From the IMG/VR virus record IMGVR_UViG_3300025141_006434, positions 1-31,440 of that record: a stretch of 31,440 bases of DNA; one strand, given 5' to 3'. The notes below the pieces were generated by a model, which was given only the letters and a program-made list of their open reading frames with translations, did no database searches and had not been told where the DNA came from. Positions 22,330 through 28,612 of this stretch are shown here, piece by piece; the stretch's first letter is position 1, and the number at the start of each line of letters is the position of its first letter. Made by a program: the position numbers and the translations under genes. The DNA comes from a virus.

Positions 22330-23340
22330 ATGACAGTTTGTGCTGAATATGTATGGTTAGATGGAACTGATGGTATGCCTCAGTTGAGAAGCAAAACGAA
22401 AGTTATTGCTGGTGAAGTTAAAGAGTTTCCTGTGTGGAGTTTTGATGGTGGAAGCACTAATCAAGGCACTCTAAAAGATTCGGATAGGGTTCTGGTTCCT
22501 GTAAGGTCATATAAAGACCCATTTCGGGGGGAACAGGGATTTATCATTCTATGTGAAGTTTGTGATGTAAAGCGAAAAAAACTTGTGCCACATAAGACGA
22601 ACACTAGAAAAGCATTAGATACGAAAATGGCTAGTGATTGGCATAAAGAGGAACCTTGGTTTGGGTTTGAGCAGGAGTATACCTTTATGAACCTTCACAC
22701 AGGCAACCCTGTTGCGTGGAGGGGGGAGAAACCACCCAAGCCACAAGGAGATTACTACTGTGGTGTTGGTGCTGATAATGCGATTGGTAGAAATATTGCT
22801 GAAGAGCATCTAAACCGCTGTTTGTTTGCTGGTGTTGAATTGGCAGGAATTAACGCTGAGGTTATGGCAGGTCAATGGGAATTTCAAATAGGAGCTTGCG
22901 ACCCTCTTAAAGCCTGTGATGATTTATGGATGTCTAGGTATATTCTTGGTCGGGTAGTTGAGAGAAATGGTATTGGAGTTTCTTACAGTCCTAAGCCAGC
23001 AAAAGGAGATTGGAATGGTGCTGGTTGCCACACTAACTTTTCCACTAGGGGTATGAGAGCGGATTATGGGGACATTATGGATGCTGTTGATTCATTAAGT
23101 AATTCGCATAAGAAATTTATTGAAGTGTGCGGAGAAGGCACGGAAGACCGTCTGACGGGAGACTGTGAAACTTCTGACATGAAAACTTTTTCTCATGGAG
23201 TCTCTGATAGAGGGGCAAGTGTTCGTATCCCTTGGCAAGTTCAGAAGGACAAAAAAGGTTATTTGGAAGACCGTAGACCAAGTGCCAATATAGACCCTTA
23301 TAAAGTTTGCTTTGAAATGTTAGATACTGTTATAGGCTAA
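22330..23340 (+). CDS. glnII: Glutamine synthetase, type II (GSII, eukaryote/GlnII-type)
   Basis: The enzyme makes glutamine from glutamate, ammonia and ATP. The 336-residue protein has the GSII signatures in order: WSFDGGST (36-43), VPVRSYKDPFRG (56-67), FGFEQEY with metal-binding Glu residues (111-117), NAEVMAGQWEFQIG (175-188), the ATP-binding NGAGCHTNFS (229-238), RGASVRIP with the substrate Arg (294-301) and EDRRPSANIDPY (313-324). Length fits GSII (~350), not GSI (~470) or GSIII (~700). No regulatory insertion or adenylylation Tyr loop is seen. It follows virion genes and precedes a tRNA. Glutamine supply for nucleotide and amino-sugar synthesis is a likely benefit to the phage. Confidence 0.94.
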   Translation: MTVCAEYVWLDGTDGMPQLRSKTKVIAGEVKEFPVWSFDGGSTNQGTLKDSDRVLVPVRSYKDPFRGEQGFIILCEVCDVKRKKLVPHKTNTRKALDTKMASDWHKEEPWFGFEQEYTFMNLHTGNPVAWRGEKPPKPQGDYYCGVGADNAIGRNIAEEHLNRCLFAGVELAGINAEVMAGQWEFQIGACDPLKACDDLWMSRYILGRVVERNGIGVSYSPKPAKGDWNGAGCHTNFSTRGMRADYGDIMDAVDSLSNSHKKFIEVCGEGTEDRLTGDCETSDMKTFSHGVSDRGASVRIPWQVQKDKKGYLEDRRPSANIDPYKVCFEMLDTVIG

Positions 23341-23343
23341 TTG

Positions 23344-23417
23344 GGGGGTGTAACTCAGTTGGTAAGAGTGGAGGTCTTATATGCCTCTGGTCGTAGGTTC
23401 AAGTCCTGCCACCCCTA
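23344..23417 (+). tRNA. tRNA-Ile, anticodon UAU (TAT)
   Basis: A 74-nt cloverleaf can be drawn: acceptor GGGGGTG with CACCCCT (one G-U), D stem ACTC/GAGT with loop AGTTGGTAA, anticodon stem GAGGT/GCCTC with loop CTTATAT, variable loop TGGTC, T stem GTAGG/CCTGC with loop TTCAAGT, discriminator A. U33 precedes the anticodon TAT, which reads AUA. The next bases are CCG, so the CCA end must be added by an enzyme. Most bacteria read AUA with a lysidine-modified CAU tRNA, so a UAU isoacceptor is unusual. AUA is frequent in this window. Confidence 0.9.
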
Positions 23418-23425
23418 CCGCATAA

Positions 23426-23432
23426 CTATATA
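23426..23432 (+). promoter_or_regulatory. CTATATA element, variant of the leaderless-type promoter
   Basis: CTATATA begins 12 bases before the A of the ATG at 23438, the same offset as CTATTATA in the four leaderless-type cases. It lies between the tRNA-Ile gene and the secreted-protein gene, and no Shine-Dalgarno is present. Confidence 0.4.
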
Positions 23433-23437
23433 AAAAT

Positions 23438-23794
23438 ATGAAACTCCTCTCTCTCGCACTCGCTTTCATAACTTTATTTTCCGTTACCATTGACGATACA
23501 AAAATTCGATACGGGGCTAAGTCTCGCTTTGATGAAACTAAGAATCATGTGATAGGGGTAGTAGACAGTAAACAGGTTTATAGGCACACACGGGCTTATA
23601 AAAAAATTATAGGAGAGAAGGTTGAAAAAGGTTCCGCTAGGTATTCTCAGTTAATGCTTAAAGCTACTCGTCAGTATAAGGAAGTATTAGAAGTAGTAGC
23701 CAAAGATAAAAAATGCGTTCTAATAGTGGAAATAGGTGGTGTTTCTGGGTATCCTACCATAGAAGTAACTAAAATTTGTGTTGAACATTTATAA
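23438..23794 (+). CDS. Secreted Skp/OmpH-like small protein
   Basis: The 118-residue product has an N-terminal signal-like segment (MKLLSLALAFITLFSVT). The mature part follows the OmpH/Skp order: a strand with IGVVDSKQVY, a long charged helix (HTRAYKKIIGEKVEKGSARYSQLMLKATRQYKEVLEVVAKD), and a returning strand VLIVEIGG, with EVTKICVEHL at the end like the family's D-I-T-x-x-V-I-x-x-L. Skp is a periplasmic holdase of ~160 residues; here the helical arm is shorter. It would act in the periplasm. The similarity is by eye and may reflect shared secondary structure only. Confidence 0.5.
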   Translation: MKLLSLALAFITLFSVTIDDTKIRYGAKSRFDETKNHVIGVVDSKQVYRHTRAYKKIIGEKVEKGSARYSQLMLKATRQYKEVLEVVAKDKKCVLIVEIGGVSGYPTIEVTKICVEHL

Positions 23795-23840
23795 TGTGTC
23801 TGAGTCTGTAAAATTTATGTAATCTTTTTAACATCTGTTT

Positions 23841-23848
23841 CTATTATA
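23841..23848 (+). promoter_or_regulatory. CTATTATA promoter-like element before the zinc-ribbon miniprotein
   Basis: CTATTATA, four bases (GGTC), then GTG at 23853. It is the fourth exact instance of the leaderless-type spacing, and here it points to a GTG start that would otherwise be missed. Confidence 0.5.
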
Positions 23849-23852
23849 GGTC

Positions 23853-24023
23853 GTGGGGTTAGAAAGGGAAACCGAGCATTATGAATGGCACGGAGTGAAG
23901 TGCGGTGATTGTGCTGAGAGACACACTATTAAAATAAAAAAGGCGACTCTCTCTAATTCCCACCTTTTTACCAAGGAAGGAGTTTACATTTGTGAACGCT
24001 GTAAAAAGAAAGCAAACAATTAA
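23853..24023 (+). CDS. Zinc-ribbon miniprotein (56 residues)
   Basis: This short gene starts at GTG 23853, exactly four bases after CTATTATA, and ends at TAA 24021-24023. The 56-residue product has two knuckles, CGDC (17-20) and CERC (47-50), separated by a basic, strand-forming stretch (RHTIKIKKATLSNSHLFTKEGVYI), which is a treble-clef or zinc-ribbon layout. It could bind nucleic acid or a protein partner. It is followed after 6 bp by the gene at 24030. Support comes from the paired Cys motif, the position of the start and the filling of an otherwise empty gap. Confidence 0.7.
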   Translation: MGLERETEHYEWHGVKCGDCAERHTIKIKKATLSNSHLFTKEGVYICERCKKKANN

Positions 24024-24029
24024 GATAAG

Positions 24030-24233
24030 ATGAATAACACGCTTGAAGATATTAAGACTGTGCTTGCCGCTAAAGAGATTGTAGAATCTCATCGCCGTGC
24101 GCAGACCCAAGAAGATAACCAATCTATCGTATCAAATCTCACCCAGACAGAAAAACAACTTGACTGGGTAGTTGATAGATTAAAATTAAAGCACTTTGAT
24201 GAAACACATGGTGTGTGTGAGGAAGGTGTGTAA
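24030..24233 (+). CDS. Unknown small helical protein
   Basis: The 67-residue product is not recognised. It is acidic and helical (LEDIKTVLAAKEIVESHRRAQ, QTEKQLDWVVDRLKLKHFDE), with one Cys near the end. The start lies in TAAGATAAGATG; a similar ATAAGATG precedes the gene at 30897. It fills the gap between the zinc-ribbon gene and the tRNA-Arg gene. Confidence 0.6.
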   Translation: MNNTLEDIKTVLAAKEIVESHRRAQTQEDNQSIVSNLTQTEKQLDWVVDRLKLKHFDETHGVCEEGV

Positions 24234-24250
24234 AAGTCAAAAGAGTATTC

Positions 24251-24327
24251 GTGGGTGTAGTTCAGTTGGATAGAACAACGGACTTCTAATCCGTAGGTCG
24301 AGGGTTCAAGCCCTTCCGCCCACACCA
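24251..24327 (+). tRNA. tRNA-Arg, anticodon UCU (TCT)
   Basis: A 77-nt cloverleaf includes an encoded CCA: acceptor GTGGGTG/CGCCCAC (one U-G), D stem GTTC/GAAC with loop AGTTGGATA, anticodon stem ACGGA/TCCGT with loop CTTCTAA, variable loop AGGTC, T stem GAGGG/CCTTC (one G-U-type pair) with loop TTCAAGC, discriminator A, then CCA. The anticodon TCT reads AGA, a codon common in this window and rare in many hosts. tRNA-Arg(UCU) is among the most frequent phage tRNAs. Confidence 0.95.
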
Positions 24328-24349
24328 CCCACCAAAGGAGAAAAGTCAA

Positions 24350-24694
24350 ATGAACAATAACGAACAAGAAAATAAAATCCCACAGTTGTATATGCTAGTT
24401 GCCGAAGATAAGGAAACTGGTTCTCGTAGGAACATCTCTGTGTATAGGACAGTCAAAGATGCTGAAGTTATATGCGAGGCATATAAAAATAATTCTTTCC
24501 CTAAAGGCAAAGGTGTTCATCTATATGAAGGTGAGATTTTAGGCATTGAGGAAGTATCAAGAGAGAATACATTTGGACTGCGTATGCCATCGTGGGAACA
24601 AGATATGGCTAGAATCCAGGAGCAACTGGAAAGTCTTATGGAAGGTTTGAAGGAGGGTGAAGAAGAAACTGCTTCGACAGAACCTGACGAGTAA
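24350..24694 (+). CDS. Unknown acidic protein
   Basis: The 114-residue product is not recognised. It has a strand-helix opening (LYMLVAEDKETGSRRNISVYRTVKDAEVICEAYKNN), then GEILGIEEVSREN, and a strongly acidic C-terminal helix (MARIQEQLESLMEGLKEGEEETASTEPDE). AAAGGAG lies nine bases before the ATG, with AAGTCAAA between. It is the last gene before the strong terminator at 24739. The acidic tail recalls DNA-mimic or gp32-type partner-binding tails, without further evidence. Confidence 0.65.
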   Translation: MNNNEQENKIPQLYMLVAEDKETGSRRNISVYRTVKDAEVICEAYKNNSFPKGKGVHLYEGEILGIEEVSRENTFGLRMPSWEQDMARIQEQLESLMEGLKEGEEETASTEPDE

Positions 24695-24738
24695 ATCTGC
24701 GATTCAGCCCCCCGCCTGCCATTTTGGCAGTATCATAT

Positions 24739-24786
24739 AAAAGTATTATTCTCCTAACACGGCGAATAATACTTTTTATTTTTTGT
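24739..24786 (+). terminator. Strong Rho-independent terminator
   Basis: A 13-bp perfect stem (AAAAGTATTATTC with GAATAATACTTTT) has a 12-base loop and is followed by TTATTTTTTG. The A-run on the 5' side means it could also work on the opposite strand. It insulates the downstream operon from upstream transcription. Confidence 0.9.
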
Positions 24787-24806
24787 CTATAATTACAAGT
24801 TTATGC

Positions 24807-24835
24807 TTGACTTGTGTTTTGATTTCTGGTATAAT
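24807..24835 (+). promoter_or_regulatory. Near-consensus sigma70 promoter of the early-type operon
   Basis: TTGACT (24807-24812), a 17-bp spacer, and a perfect TATAAT (24830-24835) with an upstream TGG that makes an extended -10. This is the best host-type promoter in the window and should be active without phage proteins. Confidence 0.9.
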
Positions 24836-24903
24836 GTTACCTCGGAAAAGGGACTCTACCTTTTCGCCTACTTCACTCCGAAAATAATCACAAAAAACTT
24901 TTC

Positions 24904-25725
24904 ATGTTTGTTATTGACGAAACTAAAAAAGCCATGCTACAAACCCTGGTCGAGTCAGGTAAAAACTGTCTCGTAACAGGTGCGACTGGTGCTGGTAAAA
25001 CTACTCTCTGTTTCCATCTCGCTGAGGAGATGGGAATGACTCCTGTTGTTATCAACTGTGGAGGAACACAAGATGCTCGTTCTTCCCTGTTTGGATATTT
25101 CTCATTAAAAGATGGGAATACCCTGTTTGAGAAAGCAGATTTCCTAAAAGCACTTTCTACACCCAACACACTCATTATTCTTGATGAGTTGAGTCGGGCT
25201 TCTGATGATGCTTATAATCTCCTTTTCCCTATCTTGGATTTCCGTAGAGATGTTCGTGTGGATGAGTTAGAGGGAGATGATAAGGTTATTTCCATTGACC
25301 CCTCAGTAAGATTCATTGCTACTGCCAACATTGGTATCGAGTATTCTTCTACTAGAAGTATTGACCGAGCTTTACAGGATAGATTCATTTCTTTTAATCT
25401 CCCTTACCTGGCTGGTAAAGATTTGAAAAAGTATATTCGTTCTATTCACGGTTCTGAGGTGGCAAAGGAGTCTGGCACTCTGCTGAAACTTTATGATTAT
25501 TCTCATAAGATGTTTGGTCAGGGTAAGATTTCTACTCGCATCTCTACAAGAGCGGTTTTGGATGTTATCCCCCTCACTACTAAATTTAAGTTGGGTGAGG
25601 TATTGGATTATGTTGTCCTTTCTATTTTTGAACAGGACAGTAGCAGTATTGTAAATGATGCGAATATTCTTCGTGAGTTTGCTGATTCACTTGGAGTTTA
25701 TGCCAAAACTGAAGAAAATGGATAA
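24904..25725 (+). CDS. AAA+ ATPase, MoxR/CobS-like
   Basis: The 273-residue product is a MoxR-branch AAA+ ATPase, a class that remodels partner complexes with VWA-domain proteins. Walker A is GATGAGKTT (26-34) and Walker B LIILDELSRAS (90-100), with the inserted strand region DARSSLFGYFSLKDG after alpha-2 as in CobS/MoxR. Sensor 1 is ATANIG (139-144), and the Arg finger lies in DRALQDRF (154-161). The next genes encode a metallopeptidase-like protein and a VWA protein, matching the usual partners. CobS-like genes are known in marine myoviruses. It is the first gene after the sigma70 promoter. Confidence 0.85.
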   Translation: MFVIDETKKAMLQTLVESGKNCLVTGATGAGKTTLCFHLAEEMGMTPVVINCGGTQDARSSLFGYFSLKDGNTLFEKADFLKALSTPNTLIILDELSRASDDAYNLLFPILDFRRDVRVDELEGDDKVISIDPSVRFIATANIGIEYSSTRSIDRALQDRFISFNLPYLAGKDLKKYIRSIHGSEVAKESGTLLKLYDYSHKMFGQGKISTRISTRAVLDVIPLTTKFKLGEVLDYVVLSIFEQDSSSIVNDANILREFADSLGVYAKTEENG

Positions 25726-26950
25726 TAACGAGTTTCAACTGGACGATAGCGTTCCTGTCGATGCTGAGTTGATGGAGGCATGGTTGGGTGGGCATAAAAT
25801 TTCTTTATGCTCCAAAACCTTACACGACATCAAAAAACTCATTGAGCATTACAAGGATATTATTACCCCTACTGAGAATGTTGTGGTAGAGTTTCCTACG
25901 GACGAAAACATGACTCCGTGTGCCTCGGTTGATAAAAAAGTAGTCTACATTCCAACTTCATTGCTTGAGGCAGGGGAAGTAGATGATACTATTGGGGCGA
26001 TGATTCACGAACTTAGGCATATTGAAATGTCTGATAGTGAGCGTCAAACATGGGCAACTTGTTTTGGGACTGTGCGTAAGGCATTGGATACTCTTTTTAT
26101 TAAGAGGGACGATGGTGGATACGAGAGTATTCACGATATTATTTTTGGAAGTGGAGACATTTCTTTTAATGATATGATGGATACGACGGTAGTAAAACCT
26201 AATGTTGCGTTTTTGCGTCAGGCGTGTAAAGATGTTGCTTTTCTCCTTAACGCTGTTGAGGATGTCCGTATCGACTCTCTTACCCAACCCAACTTGAAAA
26301 AGTATATCACTAAAGGTGATGAAAAAGCATGGGTGGATTTTGAGAAGGAGTATAATAGAGGCACACTCAGCGAGGATACTCTTTTGAATCTCTGTTACCG
26401 TTTGTTGTTTCACCACAAAGGATTCTTATCCGATAATACTATTGAAAAGATGTTTGGGGATACTAGCTTCATATTAAGAAGTGAACCTTCTGACTATACT
26501 CCAGTAGTGTTAAAGGAATTTTCTGATGTTATCCGAACTCATTTGGAAGATATGTGGAAGAATTTTCCTGAACATGAGAAACAACTTATGCTAACTGATT
26601 CCGATGACCCCACCGAGTTATATGTAAATGGTCTTAAAACTGATTCTGAATCCGTTGAAGGGCAAATAATTGACGGTAACTTGAGGATTAAGGGCAGAGT
26701 TGGTATGGATACTAATGCTCTTGAGTGGGAAGATAAAGAAGTTGGACGGACTGTAACTGCGCCATTAAAAGAACAAGGGGGGCAGATTCTCCGAGGTCTT
26801 TGTGATAATAGAAAAAAGCCCAAGATTGTGAACCAGTCCTTAAAGAATGAGATTGACGCTTACGATAACATTCAAATCTACTACACCGAAGAAGATTTCG
26901 GTCGTAATAAAAAAACAGAATACGGTTGCGTAGTTTACGATGCCGTCTAA
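25718..26950 (+). CDS. Metallopeptidase-like protein of the CobT/DUF2201_N type
   Basis: The start is taken at ATG 25718, in the recurrent junction GAAGAAAATG; ATG 25700 and earlier starts lie inside the preceding gene. In the 410-residue product IGAMIHELRHIEMSD places H97-E98-x-x-H101, an HExxH zinc site. LLNAVEDVRIDSL (E181) resembles the E-D-x-R-[IV] helix that supplies the third ligand in the putative metallopeptidase domain found N-terminal to VWA domains (DUF2201_N) and in CobT. The rest is charged with no membrane span. Here peptidase-like and VWA parts are separate proteins, the VWA being two genes downstream. Confidence 0.75.
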   Translation: MDNNEFQLDDSVPVDAELMEAWLGGHKISLCSKTLHDIKKLIEHYKDIITPTENVVVEFPTDENMTPCASVDKKVVYIPTSLLEAGEVDDTIGAMIHELRHIEMSDSERQTWATCFGTVRKALDTLFIKRDDGGYESIHDIIFGSGDISFNDMMDTTVVKPNVAFLRQACKDVAFLLNAVEDVRIDSLTQPNLKKYITKGDEKAWVDFEKEYNRGTLSEDTLLNLCYRLLFHHKGFLSDNTIEKMFGDTSFILRSEPSDYTPVVLKEFSDVIRTHLEDMWKNFPEHEKQLMLTDSDDPTELYVNGLKTDSESVEGQIIDGNLRIKGRVGMDTNALEWEDKEVGRTVTAPLKEQGGQILRGLCDNRKKPKIVNQSLKNEIDAYDNIQIYYTEEDFGRNKKTEYGCVVYDAV

Positions 26951-27707
26951 CCCGAACATAGTAATAATAAACAGAGTAATAAAACAGAAAATGACTTTTA
27001 ATCATAAAAAAATTGACCACCCCTTAGTTAATATGGACAAAATGCCCAAAGAAGCATTAGCACAGATTACTGAGGAATCTTTAGAATCCTTCTCGGAAAT
27101 GTGGGATGAGTATCACACACTTCAGAAAGAAGATGTTACAACTGCTATGGATATTGCTAATCGTATAAATGATGATTGTAAAACTTTATTTGGTTCGTAT
27201 AGCAAACAGCATAAGTATATGGAGCGCAACTTGCGCGGGCGGGAAGATGTAGTTTCTATTCATGGAGGGACTATTCCTAGTAAGGAAGCCGTAACCAATG
27301 CGGTAACCGAAGCAAAAAAGAGTGTTGATATTACCAACCTTCACGCTGGTAATACTGGTGGGAGTGTTGATGATATTACTATGGAACAACAAAATAAGGC
27401 TATTGCTTTCTTGTTGTCGAATAAATATGTTTTTGGCATAGACTTTACTGCGTATAACGCACATGAGATTGCTGTATCCCTAGCCTTTGATAAGGCAATC
27501 CAGTTAGGTGATGATATTGAATTTGAAAGGGAAGCTACCCCATCCTTCTCCGAGTGTGAGGGGTGTGAAACGAAAAAGATTTCCTTTGTGCCTAAAGATT
27601 ATCTTCAAAATAAGACAATTACCTGTTCTTGTTGTTGCCTTCAATATAACGCAAAACTCGTGTTTGATGGTTCATCCGTAAAAGTAATGATTTCTGGTGG
27701 AGAGTGA
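26940..27707 (+). CDS. Unknown protein with C-terminal zinc-ribbon, in the CobS/CobT-like cassette
   Basis: The 255-residue product overlaps the metallopeptidase gene by 11 bp and the VWA gene by 1 bp. ATG 26991 is an alternative start. The body is helical and charged (MPKEALAQITEESLESFSEMWDEYHTLQKED and on), then comes a hydrophobic patch (AIAFLLSNKYVFGIDF). The C-terminus carries CEGC and, 27-30 residues on, CSCCC, a four-Cys zinc-ribbon layout with strands between. No family is recognised. Its place between metallopeptidase-like and VWA genes suggests it is a structural or adaptor subunit of the same complex. Confidence 0.65.
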   Translation: MPSNPNIVIINRVIKQKMTFNHKKIDHPLVNMDKMPKEALAQITEESLESFSEMWDEYHTLQKEDVTTAMDIANRINDDCKTLFGSYSKQHKYMERNLRGREDVVSIHGGTIPSKEAVTNAVTEAKKSVDITNLHAGNTGGSVDDITMEQQNKAIAFLLSNKYVFGIDFTAYNAHEIAVSLAFDKAIQLGDDIEFEREATPSFSECEGCETKKISFVPKDYLQNKTITCSCCCLQYNAKLVFDGSSVKVMISGGE

Positions 27708-28612
27708 TGATGGGGAATAAGTATTCTTTCTCCGTAGAGGAGATGTTCAGTCGAGAAGAAGATTCAGAGTTACTTGCGTATAGGGACGATTTGTTTAATA
27801 AGTTTAATCGCAACATGAGGCTTCTTATGGAAAGTAAGAAGCCTCGCAAGCAACACTCCCATAAGGGTAGGTTAGATACTCGTAAGGTATACCAATACCC
27901 TTTTAACGATTCTATCTTTCAAAAATCTCTAAGCCAACCTACTTCTAACACCACAGTTATTATGCTTATTGACGGTAGTGGTAGTATGGAGGCTAGGGGC
28001 GGTTATAATAGCAAGTTTACCCGAATGGATGTGTGTAATGCTGTTTGCTCTGCTTTCGCTAAGTCTGTTAAGACTGTTATCAACGATGAGTTGAAAGTTG
28101 AGGTATTCGTGAAATCTAGCCCCTCTCTTTATTCGGAGGGTGGGGCTGTAAAAGGTGATTTTGTAACCTTGACCAGAGTTTTCTCAAATGTTAAAGCACA
28201 GTCCGTGTCCAAATACGATAGACTACTGAATCTCAAACCTGTTTCTCCAGTAAAAGTTGGAAGCCATTGTGTTGGAAGTTATACTTCTGAGTTTTCTGTG
28301 CTTCCTGGTTTGTTTAGGTGGATGCGTAAAAACATTACAACTAAGAATACTGTCTTTTTCAACCTAACAGATGGGGAGGCATATGCTTCTTTAGGCACGA
28401 ATGGAACCAAATTTCTTAATGCTGATAATGCTTACATGAGGACAAAATATCTTCGTGGTGAGAATGAGATGACCATGATTATTGGAGAACCAGAATCTCA
28501 CCGTAAGTCGTGGGTTCCTGTGTATGGAGATAACTTGGTCATGGCTGAGGGTAATTTTGAAGCGGATATGTTCCGTGTGTTAATGAAACTAATGGATACA
28601 AGTTATGAATAA
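27707..28612 (+). CDS. VWA-domain protein, CobT-like
   Basis: The 301-residue product has the metal-ion-dependent adhesion site VIMLIDGSGSM (84-94), with D89, S91 and S93. After ~130 residues VFFNLTDGEAY follows as the third MIDAS Asp motif (T-D-G). An N-terminal basic helix and KGRLDTRKVYQYPFND precede it, a lead-in like that of CobT VWA domains. VWA proteins with MoxR/CobS ATPases form metal-chelatase or protein-maturation complexes. GGAG lies four bases before ATG 27707 and seven before ATG 27710; either may be used. It overlaps its neighbours. Confidence 0.82.
   Translation: MMGNKYSFSVEEMFSREEDSELLAYRDDLFNKFNRNMRLLMESKKPRKQHSHKGRLDTRKVYQYPFNDSIFQKSLSQPTSNTTVIMLIDGSGSMEARGGYNSKFTRMDVCNAVCSAFAKSVKTVINDELKVEVFVKSSPSLYSEGGAVKGDFVTLTRVFSNVKAQSVSKYDRLLNLKPVSPVKVGSHCVGSYTSEFSVLPGLFRWMRKNITTKNTVFFNLTDGEAYASLGTNGTKFLNADNAYMRTKYLRGENEMTMIIGEPESHRKSWVPVYGDNLVMAEGNFEADMFRVLMKLMDTSYE

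Larger units (their letters stand above)
24695..24903. other. Intergenic control region: hairpin, terminator, promoter, 5' leader
   Basis: This 209-bp gap has no ORF of note. It holds a small CTGCCA/TGGCAG hairpin (24716-24730), the strong terminator (24739-24786), the sigma70-type promoter (24807-24835) and a ~60-base leader. The leader can form AAAAGG/CCTTTT around 24845-24864 and has no Shine-Dalgarno before the ATG at 24904. It is the boundary between the upstream genes and the early-type operon. Confidence 0.75.

Noticed and set aside
24716-24730. CTGCCA/TGGCAG hairpin as a separate terminator
   Set aside because: The stem is six pairs with a 3-base loop, and no T-run follows. The real terminator is the 13-bp stem just downstream.
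14911-28010. TATAATAG (reverse complement of CTATTATA) near 14917, 26352 and 28002
   Set aside because: All three are inside + strand genes with no minus-strand gene to serve, so I treat them as chance in AT-rich sequence.
24904-28612. Cobalamin (B12) cobaltochelatase assignment
   Set aside because: CobS/CobT-like parts are present, but there is no CobN or any cobalamin gene, and the partners are split differently. I keep only the fold-level call.
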